DNA of 28,580 nt from an uncultured Bacteroidales bacterium (GTDB lineage Bacteria > Bacteroidota > Bacteroidia > Bacteroidales > UBA932), in contig CAKUVA010000027.1 in assembly GCA_934693135.1 (NCBI GenBank), positions 1 to 28,580 on the forward strand. Reading direction: 5' to 3'. The position numbers were made by a program, and so were the translations under genes. The notes under the pieces were generated by a model. It was not told where the DNA came from and ran no database searches. It worked only from the letters and a program-made list of their open reading frames with translations. Positions 15,376-22,537 of this stretch are shown here, piece by piece; the stretch's first letter is position 1, and every line of letters starts with the position of its first letter.

Positions 15376-16902
15376 ATGCTAATCAATATTCGTTGCGCCA
15401 AATGCATCGGCATACAAGCCGTACCGGTAAATGTGGAAGTGGACATTAACTCTGGAATAGGCATTCACCTTGTAGGATTGGCAGATGCTGCAGTAAAGGA
15501 AAGCCTGCTACGCATAATGACCGCTCTACAAAGTCTCGGCTTCCGAATTCCAGGGAGGAAGATAGTAATAAATCTCGCACCTGCTGACATGCGAAAGAAT
15601 GGTAGTGGATATGACCTGCCTATTGCAATAGGCATAATCGCGGCATCAGGACAAAGAAAATTTCCGGCATTGGACAAATTTCTCATAATGGGCGAACTCG
15701 GCCTTGATGCTTCTATAAGAGCTATCCCCGGTGCCATTCCGATAGCTGAATTTTCAGTCAACTCAGGTTTAGCCGGATGTATCTTACCTACAGATTCAGC
15801 GTATGAAGCATCAGAACTGCCAGGAGCAACTATATTCGGAGTCAAATCATTAAATGATGTAATCCGTATTCTCGAATCACCAGAAAACGCCTCAGACCTT
15901 ATTGTAAAAGGAAGCATCAAAAAAGATCGGCAGAGTCACCAATATATGGACTTTGCGGATATCATGGGACAAGATGAAGCAAAACGCGGACTTGAGATTG
16001 CCGCAGCAGGAGGCCATAATGCGATAATGGTGGGTAGCCCAGGTTCCGGAAAGACATCATTAGCAAAGGCTATGATAGGCATAATGCCAGAAATGACCAT
16101 TAAAGAGGCCATAGAGACAAGCAAGATTTATTCAGTCGCAGGGTTAAGAATGGAAGCAGGTCTAATATATGAACGACCGTTTCGAGCTCCACACTATAGT
16201 GCATCGCTTGCAGCTATTATTGGTGGGGGCAATGGTGAAAATATATTACCGGGAGAAGTATCCCTTGCAGAAAACGGAATCTTGTTTCTTGATGAATTGG
16301 CACAGATGCCGAGAAGCGTAATTGAAGCATTGCGAGGGCCGATAGAAGACAGAAAAGTAATCATATCCCGATTACGAACAAAAGTTGAATTTCCATCCTC
16401 ATTCATGCTTATAGCAGCATCAAATCCTTGTCCTTGTGGTTACTATGGGGTACATGGGCGCTGTACTTGCTCACCGGCACAACGAAAATCATATATGTCC
16501 AGACTATCAGGTCCGATAATGGATAGAATAGATATACAGCTGACAGTAAACCCCGTGCCACCATCTCTTCTCGTAAATAGAAAACGTGGTGAACCCAGTG
16601 CCAGCATAGCTACAAGAATAGCTTCCGCAAGAAAAATACAAGAACTAAGATTTTCTGGAACTTCCATTCATGTCAATGCTGAAATGACTAGCGAAATGAC
16701 AGAACAATTCTGTCAACTCACTCATGAATGCAGCACACTGATAGAAAACATATCCTCAAAACTAAATCTCTCCGCAAGAGCCTTTACAAGGATACTGAAA
16801 CTATCACGAACCATTGCAGACCTCGAATCATCGGAAATTAAGCCAAAGCACATAATAGAAGCCGCATCATATCGCTTTCTTGACCGCCATGATATTCTAT
16901 AA
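15376..16902 (+). CDS. YifB/ComM-family Mg chelatase-like AAA+ ATPase
   Basis: The 508-residue protein has the standard YifB layout. An N-terminal ChlI-like domain (about 20-165, with VGLADAAVKES and NLAPADMRKNGSGYDLPIA) comes first. The AAA+ core follows, with Walker A GSPGSGKTSLA (about 220-230), Walker B ILFLDELAQM, and the family's cysteine-rich ASNPCPCGYYG...CTCSPAQ segment. The C-terminal magnesium-chelatase domain ends in the RAFTRILKLSRTIADL helix. ComM, the best-studied relative, is a hexameric helicase that drives branch migration in natural transformation; many members have no assigned role. I chose the ATG at 15376 rather than the TTG at 15358 because family members begin close to this point (MLIN...). 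It is divergent from mlaE. Confidence 0.92.
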   Translation: MLINIRCAKCIGIQAVPVNVEVDINSGIGIHLVGLADAAVKESLLRIMTALQSLGFRIPGRKIVINLAPADMRKNGSGYDLPIAIGIIAASGQRKFPALDKFLIMGELGLDASIRAIPGAIPIAEFSVNSGLAGCILPTDSAYEASELPGATIFGVKSLNDVIRILESPENASDLIVKGSIKKDRQSHQYMDFADIMGQDEAKRGLEIAAAGGHNAIMVGSPGSGKTSLAKAMIGIMPEMTIKEAIETSKIYSVAGLRMEAGLIYERPFRAPHYSASLAAIIGGGNGENILPGEVSLAENGILFLDELAQMPRSVIEALRGPIEDRKVIISRLRTKVEFPSSFMLIAASNPCPCGYYGVHGRCTCSPAQRKSYMSRLSGPIMDRIDIQLTVNPVPPSLLVNRKRGEPSASIATRIASARKIQELRFSGTSIHVNAEMTSEMTEQFCQLTHECSTLIENISSKLNLSARAFTRILKLSRTIADLESSEIKPKHIIEAASYRFLDRHDIL

Positions 16903-16918
16903 GATATAATGATATATA

Positions 16919-16949
16919 TTTGCAAATATGCACGGATTTTGTATTTTTG
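16919..16949 (+). promoter_or_regulatory. Promoter of the NagB-like/PIG-L - nagB unit
   Basis: TTTG (16919-16922) and TATTTTTG (16942-16949) are exactly 19 bases apart, the canonical Bacteroidetes sigma(ABfr) spacing. They lie 24 bases upstream of the ATG at 16973. This is one of the best promoters in the window. Confidence 0.7.
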
Positions 16950-16972
16950 CAGTCATGTAAAAATTCATCATA

Positions 16973-18895
16973 ATGAAACACTTTACTCTGCCTAAAGAAG
17001 GCGGTCTTATAGAAAAATCGATTCCTGCTGATATTCTTCATTGCTATGAGAAAATCAAGACAGAAATCTACGACCAGTCTTCAGATGCAAGCGATAAAAT
17101 CGCTGAAATCATTGTCAATGCGGTAAATTCCTGCAATGGCAGGAAGTTCAAACTTGGTCTCAGTACAGGAAAGACTCCCGCATCCCTCTATTATCGACTC
17201 ACACGGCTATATCAGGAAGGCAAAGTCTCATTTAGCAACGTTGAGGTATTTTCCATTGACGAATACTATCCATATGGCAAAGGCGAGCCTCAAAGCCGAA
17301 ACAGAATTTTACATTCATCATTCCTCAATGCAGTGGATGTAAAAGAAGAAAACATCCATATACCTGACGGAAGCATTGCCCCGGAAGAAGTTTCTAAATA
17401 TTGTGCCGAATTCGACAGGCAAGCAAGAGAACTTGACCTTCTCGTCATTGGAATGGGAGAACAAGGGCAAGTAGGATTCAACGAGGCAGGCACTTCACCA
17501 AATAGCCGAACAAGGACTGTGCTCCTATCATATCAATCTCGTAAGCGACAGGGCAAAAACTTCAATGGTGACTTCAAACACACACCTTCCGAGGCGCTTA
17601 CCATTGGTATCGACACCATGCTAAGCGCCAAGAAGATAATTCTGATGGCTTGGGGCGAGGATAAAGCAGTAGCCGTAAAGAATGTCGTGGAAAATGATGC
17701 TAACACCAACTATCCGGCATCATTGCTTCAAAATCACAAAGACATCACATGCTTTGTTGATGAGACAGCAGCATCACTAATGACAAGAATCGTTTCTCCA
17801 TGGCTTGTTGGGACTTGTGACTGGACAAGGAAATTCATAAGAAAAGCTGTAGTATGGCTCTGCCAAGAAGTTCACAAACCGATATTAAAGCTGACTCTCA
17901 ATGATTATCTCGAACACTCTCTCGGAGAACTTATAGACAAGTTCGGGCCATATGATAAGATAAACATTGAGGTATTCAACGATCTTCAGCATACCATCAC
18001 AGGATGGCCAGGAGGAAAGCCGAATGCAGATGATAGCCAAAGACCAGTATCGGCGACACCTTATCCGAAGACAGTGTTGATATTCTCCCCTCATCCTGAT
18101 GACGATGTCATCTCCATGGGAGGAACATTCATACGACTCGTCCATCAGGGACACAATGTTCATGTGGCTTACGAAACTTCAGGCGACCTTGCAGTACACG
18201 ATGATGTCGTGCTCCAACACATGGATGCAGCCCATCAGCTCGGTTTTTCGGATGAATTCGAGAGAGTTAAGGCTATCATTGATTCGAAAAAGCCAGGAGA
18301 ACCAGAGCCTAAAGAACTCCTGTCCATCAAAGCCGCAATTAGAAGAAGTGAGGCAAGAGGAGCTGACAGATCTTTCGGACTAAATGATAATACTAATGTT
18401 CACTTCTTGAACCTGCCTTTCTATGAATCAGGTGGAGTCAAGAAACTTCCGAGAACTCAGGTTGACCTCGATATCATAAAAGACTTAATTAGACGTCTGC
18501 GCCCTAACCAAATATTTATGGCAGGCGACCTCGCAGACCCACATGGAACTCATAGAGTATGTACAGAAGCCGCTTTGGAGGCTATCGAGCAAATGAAAGC
18601 TGAGGGAGAAACCTGGCTTAAAGACACACACATATGGCTATATAGAGGAGCTTGGATGGAATGGGAGCTCGGTCGTGTCGACATGGCCGTACCATTGAGT
18701 CCTGACGAAGTAGTAGAAAAAAGGCATGCCATATTCCGCCATCTATCACAGAAAGATATAGTGCCATTCCCTGGAGATGACCCACGTGAATTCTGGCAAA
18801 GAGCCGAAGATCGCACTCAAAACACAGCAAAGCTATATGACGAATTGGGAATGGCTGAATATCAGGCAATAGAGGTATTCCTCAAATTATGTTAA
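16973..18895 (+). CDS. Fusion of degenerate glucosamine-6-phosphate deaminase-like domain and PIG-L deacetylase
   Basis: The 640-residue protein joins two domains. Residues about 20-280 align with NagB (LGLSTGKTPA, FSIDEYYP), but two catalytic positions differ. True NagB has the loop [10 protein letters not shown]; here it is GEQGQVGFNE, so the ring-opening Asp and His become Gln164 and Gln166, while Asp96 and Glu171 remain. Residues about 365-630 form a PIG-L/LmbE zinc deacetylase with HPDDD (374-378) and DPHGTH (522-527) intact. A likely role is N-deacetylation of an amino sugar or derivative, with the NagB-like part sensing or binding it. Similar two-domain proteins are known in Bacteroidetes and usually annotated as deaminases. 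It has a strong promoter and precedes true nagB. Confidence 0.85.
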   Translation: MKHFTLPKEGGLIEKSIPADILHCYEKIKTEIYDQSSDASDKIAEIIVNAVNSCNGRKFKLGLSTGKTPASLYYRLTRLYQEGKVSFSNVEVFSIDEYYPYGKGEPQSRNRILHSSFLNAVDVKEENIHIPDGSIAPEEVSKYCAEFDRQARELDLLVIGMGEQGQVGFNEAGTSPNSRTRTVLLSYQSRKRQGKNFNGDFKHTPSEALTIGIDTMLSAKKIILMAWGEDKAVAVKNVVENDANTNYPASLLQNHKDITCFVDETAASLMTRIVSPWLVGTCDWTRKFIRKAVVWLCQEVHKPILKLTLNDYLEHSLGELIDKFGPYDKINIEVFNDLQHTITGWPGGKPNADDSQRPVSATPYPKTVLIFSPHPDDDVISMGGTFIRLVHQGHNVHVAYETSGDLAVHDDVVLQHMDAAHQLGFSDEFERVKAIIDSKKPGEPEPKELLSIKAAIRRSEARGADRSFGLNDNTNVHFLNLPFYESGGVKKLPRTQVDLDIIKDLIRRLRPNQIFMAGDLADPHGTHRVCTEAALEAIEQMKAEGETWLKDTHIWLYRGAWMEWELGRVDMAVPLSPDEVVEKRHAIFRHLSQKDIVPFPGDDPREFWQRAEDRTQNTAKLYDELGMAEYQAIEVFLKLC

Positions 18896-18971
18896 ACTGC
18901 ACTTTGGACCTGTCCGAAATTTTATCGAAGACGGATAGATCATTAAAATAGAATTTTTAAATTTTGATAGT

Positions 18972-19766
18972 ATGAAAGTTATCATTAGAGAAGATGTCAG
19001 CAAGAGTTCAATTTGGGCTGCACATTACATCGCAAAGAAAATCAATGAGAAAGCTGCCGTTTCTGACAAACCTTTTGTAATAGGACTTTGCACAGGCTCC
19101 ACTCCTATCGAAACCTACGCAGAGCTAATCAGAATGGTCAAAGCTGGAGAGGTTTCTTTCAAGAATGTCATTTCTTTCAATATGGATGAATATGTAGGAC
19201 TTCCAGAAAACCATCCGGAGAGCTATCATTCTTTCATGCACAAATATCTTTTCGACCATATAGATGAGCCTGCCGAGAATATCCACATTCTCAATGGAAA
19301 TGCACCTGACCTCAAAGCAGAGTGTGAAAATTACGAAAAAGCCATTGTGGAAGCTGGTGGATTCGACTTATTCGTAGGAGGTATCGGTGAAGACGGACAT
19401 ATCGCATTCAACGAGCCTTTCTCCTCATTGGTTTCAAGGACAAGAGTAATGACACTTACATACGATACAAGAGTTGTCAACTCACGTTTCTTCGACAACG
19501 ATGTAAATAAAGTTCCTAAACAGGCCCTTTCTGTCGGAGTTGCAACCGTAATGGGCGCTAAAGAAGTACTCATCCTTGCTTTCGGTAGCAAAAAAGCACG
19601 CGCTGTAAGAGATTCAATTGAAGGACCTCTCACTCACTATTGTACACTTTCTTGCCTCCAAACACACCCTTGCGGAATCATAGTATGTGATGATCTAGCT
19701 GCAGGTGAGCTAAAAGTCAACTCCTACAGATACTTCAAAGCTGTAGAGGAAGCTGAACAATTGTAA
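18972..19766 (+). CDS. nagB: Glucosamine-6-phosphate deaminase
   Basis: The 264-residue enzyme converts glucosamine-6-phosphate to fructose-6-phosphate and ammonia, feeding amino sugars into glycolysis. All catalytic residues fall at the same numbers as in E. coli NagB: Asp72 in FNMDEY, then Asp141, His143 and Glu148 in [11 protein letters not shown]. The phosphate loop LCTGSTP is at 39-45. Length matches the family. It lies 76 bases after the NagB-like/PIG-L gene with no clear promoter between them, so co-transcription is likely. A weak imperfect hairpin (near 18914-18942) is present in the gap. The pairing of intact and degenerate NagB domains in one unit suggests both act on amino sugars. 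Confidence 0.96.
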   Translation: MKVIIREDVSKSSIWAAHYIAKKINEKAAVSDKPFVIGLCTGSTPIETYAELIRMVKAGEVSFKNVISFNMDEYVGLPENHPESYHSFMHKYLFDHIDEPAENIHILNGNAPDLKAECENYEKAIVEAGGFDLFVGGIGEDGHIAFNEPFSSLVSRTRVMTLTYDTRVVNSRFFDNDVNKVPKQALSVGVATVMGAKEVLILAFGSKKARAVRDSIEGPLTHYCTLSCLQTHPCGIIVCDDLAAGELKVNSYRYFKAVEEAEQL

Positions 19767-19977
19767 TTCTGAAAATTGTTCGGTAAAACAAAACATATTT
19801 TTATTGTATCTGCGCTAATTCTTGTTCTAATTTTCGGAAGCCATGCTTTGGGAAAGAAAAGAGAGAATGAGCGCAGGTATATTTTAAGCATATCATACAA
19901 GGAATATCTGTGGGTAGCAAATCGTATTCTTATAGCTACACTGGAAAGACAGATAAGGATATCTCGCATATGAATAT

Positions 19978-20015
19978 GCGCGGGAATGGACTTCAATCTC
20001 CATCCTATCCCGCGC
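19978..20015. terminator. Strong hairpin between converging nagB and hydrolase genes
   Basis: GCGCGGGA (19978-19985) pairs perfectly with TCCCGCGC (20008-20015), and the stem continues inside with ATGGA/TCCAT after a small bulge. It lies about 55 bases before the end of the convergent hydrolase gene. There is no T tract on either side, so it is a plausible bidirectional stop or 3'-end stabiliser rather than a classical intrinsic terminator. Confidence 0.45.
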
Positions 20016-20069
20016 TCAGCAATAATGTGCAACCCTAATTTATCTCAAAATCCTGGTTGGTGATTCACA

Positions 20070-20918
20070 TTATAATGTCTTAAGCCAATCGATTACAGCG
20101 GCCTGCCATTCGTCATGATATTTAAACTTCTTGCTCATTCCCCAGCCATGGCCACCAGAAGGATAAATATGAAGGGAAGCCTTGATTCCATACTCTTTCA
20201 ACTTAGCATAGAAAATAGCACTGTTTTCTGCAGGAACAATCTTATCATCATCACTATGGAAGAGCAATGTAGGAGGAGTGGTCGTATCTATGCGTTTCTC
20301 CAAAGAGTAATCCTGACATGCACGAGTATTTGCCTTTTCCTTTCCCATAAGCTCATAGAAAGTTCCGGCATGACGCTTGTCCAAGTCAGCAGAAATCACA
20401 GGATAGAAAAGAATCATGAAATCTGGCTTTTCTTTAGAAATCGTACCTACCGTACCTGCAAGATACCCACCTGCAGAGGTACCTGAAACACCTACTTTAT
20501 GAGGATCAATGCCAAGTTCCTCAGACATTGCACGCATAACCCTCAAAGCCTCATCTGCATCATTGCCAGGGACCTCAGGATGTCCATTAGGAAGACGATA
20601 CTTTACTACCGCAGCTGTCACACCGATGGACGCAAACCACTTGGCCTCATTATGTCCATTACCCATTGAGAGGTTTGAATATCCTCCACCAGGGAAAAAC
20701 ACGATAGCCTGTCCCGTTGCATTTTCTCCAGCCTTGTAAATCCACATTTCAGCTGAACTAGTATTCTTCACTTGGCCTGGCTTGATTTCCTCTTCAGGAG
20801 TGGTTATACCATTTGAAGTAGGTGCCGAGGTGTTGTCCCACAAGACTATATGATAATCTTGTGCAAAGGATGAAACGGCTGTAAGGATGGCAGCCGCAGC
20901 AAAAAAAATCTTTTTCAT
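20070..20918 (-). CDS. Secreted alpha/beta hydrolase (esterase/lipase-like)
   Basis: The 282-residue protein has a signal peptide (MKKIFFAAAAILTAVSSFAQ). It carries the alpha/beta-hydrolase triad: the nucleophile serine in GTSAGG, the acid in HSDDDKIV and the histidine in GGHGWG. The oxyanion segment FPGGGY replaces the more common HGGG. This pattern fits the BD-FAE/acetyl-xylan-esterase-like group often found in polysaccharide-degrading loci. The substrate is unknown, with short acyl esters on plant or host glycans likely. The ATG at 20918 is preferred over a TTG at 20930 because it starts the signal peptide properly. It directly follows the small sigma/FecR-like gene and is probably transcribed with it. 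Confidence 0.85.
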   Translation of the reverse strand: MKKIFFAAAAILTAVSSFAQDYHIVLWDNTSAPTSNGITTPEEEIKPGQVKNTSSAEMWIYKAGENATGQAIVFFPGGGYSNLSMGNGHNEAKWFASIGVTAAVVKYRLPNGHPEVPGNDADEALRVMRAMSEELGIDPHKVGVSGTSAGGYLAGTVGTISKEKPDFMILFYPVISADLDKRHAGTFYELMGKEKANTRACQDYSLEKRIDTTTPPTLLFHSDDDKIVPAENSAIFYAKLKEYGIKASLHIYPSGGHGWGMSKKFKYHDEWQAAVIDWLKTL

Positions 20919-20933
20919 GTAGTATATCAAATT

Positions 20934-21197
20934 TTATTGTTTTTTAGTGATCTGAACATCCGCTCCAGTCATAAAGGAGATTATCTGAAGTACCTCTTCT
21001 AACGTATTGGAACGTTGATAGTTAAAAGTATATCTTCTGGTGGTATCCTTGGACATGCAGTCAAGAGCCACATGGTACTCACGCTCCTCCTCAGATACGA
21101 TTTCATCAATAGAAGCATAATATTGTCCACATACCTTATCAAACGCCTTTCTGTCTCCTATTCGGATGGCATTGACAAACTTTTCATTGTCTGACAT
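20934..21197 (-). CDS. Small chimeric protein: ECF sigma N-terminus joined to FecR-like C-terminus (probable relic)
   Basis: The 87-residue product reads like two regulators joined. Residues 1-30 (EKFVNAIRIGDRKAFDKVCGQYY) match the start of ECF sigma factors, region 2.1. The last about 35 residues (RYTFNYQRSNTLEEVLQIIS, then FMTGADVQITK) match the DUF4974/STN-like end of FecR anti-sigma proteins. The intervening regions 2.2-4 and the FecR domain are missing. A deletion between neighbouring sigma and fecR genes would explain it. I place the start at 21197 rather than 21221, because a good promoter (21223-21252) would start transcription between the two ATGs. It is followed by the hydrolase gene. 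It may be a functionless leader, or a small regulator. The domain assignment is by eye. Confidence 0.55.
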   Translation of the reverse strand: MSDNEKFVNAIRIGDRKAFDKVCGQYYASIDEIVSEEEREYHVALDCMSKDTTRRYTFNYQRSNTLEEVLQIISFMTGADVQITKKQ

Positions 21198-21222
21198 GAG
21201 AACACACTCTATGGTTTTCATA

Positions 21223-21252
21223 CAAAGATAATCAATTCTCAGCTATCAACAA
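21223..21252 (-). promoter_or_regulatory. Promoter of the sigma/FecR-like - hydrolase unit
   Basis: On the minus strand TTG (21252-21250) and TATCTTTG (21230-21223) are separated by 19 bases, an excellent Bacteroidetes promoter. The -7 box ends one base before the upstream ATG at 21221, so the mRNA should begin downstream of it. This decides for the start at 21197. Confidence 0.65.
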
Positions 21253-21278
21253 CTCAGCATCAGTACTCTGTAAGCAAT

Positions 21279-21310
21279 AAAAAAGTCCTGACCGCATTTA
21301 GTCAAGACTT
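21279..21310 (-). terminator. Terminator of the LacI-family gene
   Basis: A 10-bp stem (21283-21292 with 21301-21310, one G-T pair, 8-base loop) is followed on the minus strand by a run of T. It is 22 bases past the regulator's stop codon. Confidence 0.8.
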
Positions 21311-21331
21311 TACATATAATTTTTCTATAAA

Positions 21332-22351
21332 TTATTTCTTCGGTGCTGTAGAACCTCCTTCTATCATCTCTGGTTTGAGGACTGAAGTTTCAGCCGTTTT
21401 TCCTTGAATCATATTTATCAAGGTATCTACAGATTTCTCACCAAGCTGCTTAAGTGGTTGAACAATATGTGTGACAGTAGTCGAATACAACTGATAGATG
21501 TCGCTGACATCAAATCCGATTACCGCGATATCATCAGGAGTCTTCAGGCCAAGATCACGCATTGTCATAAGGACAAGTGCAGACAATGAATAAGTAGGCA
21601 GGAACAACGCATCAACTCCTCTGGAAACCGCATCTTTTATAATTACAGGGACTTCCTCGGAAGCTGTAGCATATGAGGTATAATGCACGTTGCTTAGCAA
21701 ACCATGTTCTTCCATAGCCTGCCTATATCCTGATTCACGCTCCTGAAGACTTGATATACCCAAAGAATACGAAATCATCTCTACATGCTTGTAACCATTC
21801 CTAATGAATAGTTCTGTAGCCATCTTACCCGCCTCAACATCATCAAGGAGAACTTTTCCAACATTCTCAAAGCCATCAATATCTCTATCCAACAACACGA
21901 CTGGAACGCCAGCGTCAGTTGCCTTACGGATGGCTGCCTCACCGCCTGTGCAAGGAGCAACTATAACTCCATCTATATTATGTGCAAGCACAGCATCCAT
22001 AACCCCATCAAGTCTTTCCGCACTCTCATCAGAACTTGCGAAAAGTACCGTGTAGCCATAACTCTGGGCCTTATCTTCAATACATCTGGAAATTCCTGCA
22101 AAAAACTTATTGGATATGTCATTAGGAATGACCGCAATGGAATTAGACCTGCCGCTTCGAAGTGATGCAGCTGCAAAATTTCTTCTATATCCGAGCCTCT
22201 GGGCTACCTGAAGTACGCGTTTTGCAGTATCAGCATTTACAGGACAGTCCAGATTTCCGTCCTTATCTCTCTTCGCATTCATCACGAATGAAACGAGCGT
22301 GACTGAAACCTTAGCTTCACGTGCCACGTCACGGATTGTAATTCTCTTCAT
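21332..22351 (-). CDS. LacI-family transcriptional regulator
   Basis: The 339-residue protein begins with the LacI helix-turn-helix (ITIRDVAREAKVSVTLVSFVMN), followed by the hinge block RVLQVAQRLGYRRNFAAASLRSGRS. A periplasmic-binding-protein-like sensor domain fills about residues 60-330, with IAVIPNDISNKFF, DGVIVAPC, VVLLDRDI and DDIAVIGFDVSD. It should act as a dimeric, sugar-responsive regulator. The recognition helix carries the unusual insertion RDKDGNLDCPVN after the HTH, common in Bacteroidetes members. The effector cannot be read from sequence. The nearest candidate targets are itself and the hydrolase operon 110 bases downstream. A terminator follows, and a possible operator lies just upstream. 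Confidence 0.92.
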   Translation of the reverse strand: MKRITIRDVAREAKVSVTLVSFVMNAKRDKDGNLDCPVNADTAKRVLQVAQRLGYRRNFAAASLRSGRSNSIAVIPNDISNKFFAGISRCIEDKAQSYGYTVLFASSDESAERLDGVMDAVLAHNIDGVIVAPCTGGEAAIRKATDAGVPVVLLDRDIDGFENVGKVLLDDVEAGKMATELFIRNGYKHVEMISYSLGISSLQERESGYRQAMEEHGLLSNVHYTSYATASEEVPVIIKDAVSRGVDALFLPTYSLSALVLMTMRDLGLKTPDDIAVIGFDVSDIYQLYSTTVTHIVQPLKQLGEKSVDTLINMIQGKTAETSVLKPEMIEGGSTAPKK

Positions 22352-22369
22352 ATAAAAGCCCTATTATAA

Positions 22370-22377
22370 AAACGTTT
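22370..22377. promoter_or_regulatory. Possible LacI-family operator
   Basis: AAACGTTT is a perfect 8-bp palindrome with the central CG typical of LacI-family operators, 19 bases upstream of the regulator's ATG. Position and symmetry suggest autoregulation. No second copy was found near the hydrolase promoter, so this rests on one site. Confidence 0.3.
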
Positions 22378-22466
22378 GCAATTCAATTAAAGCGCAATTT
22401 AGTGCTATTTTTTTATATTATCAAATTTTATTTTGATATGTATGCAATCGTTTTATTACTTTTATA

Positions 22467-22501
22467 CAAAAAAGGGACGCGCAAATCACTTCGTGCGTCC
22501 C
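22467..22501 (-). terminator. Terminator of the membrane pyrophosphatase gene
   Basis: GGGACGC (22474-22480) pairs with GCGTCCC (22495-22501), and the minus-strand stem is followed by a T run. It lies 37 bases beyond the hppA stop. Confidence 0.8.
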
Positions 22502-22537
22502 TGTGGAAAAACCAATTATTACTACTACACTAAGAAT

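Noticed and set aside
19776..19973. A 65-codon frame right after nagB with a hydrophobic N-terminal stretch
   Set aside because: It can start only with TTG, has no recognisable family or ribosome site, and most of its length is polar low-information sequence between nagB and a hairpin. It may be a small membrane peptide but the evidence is too thin.
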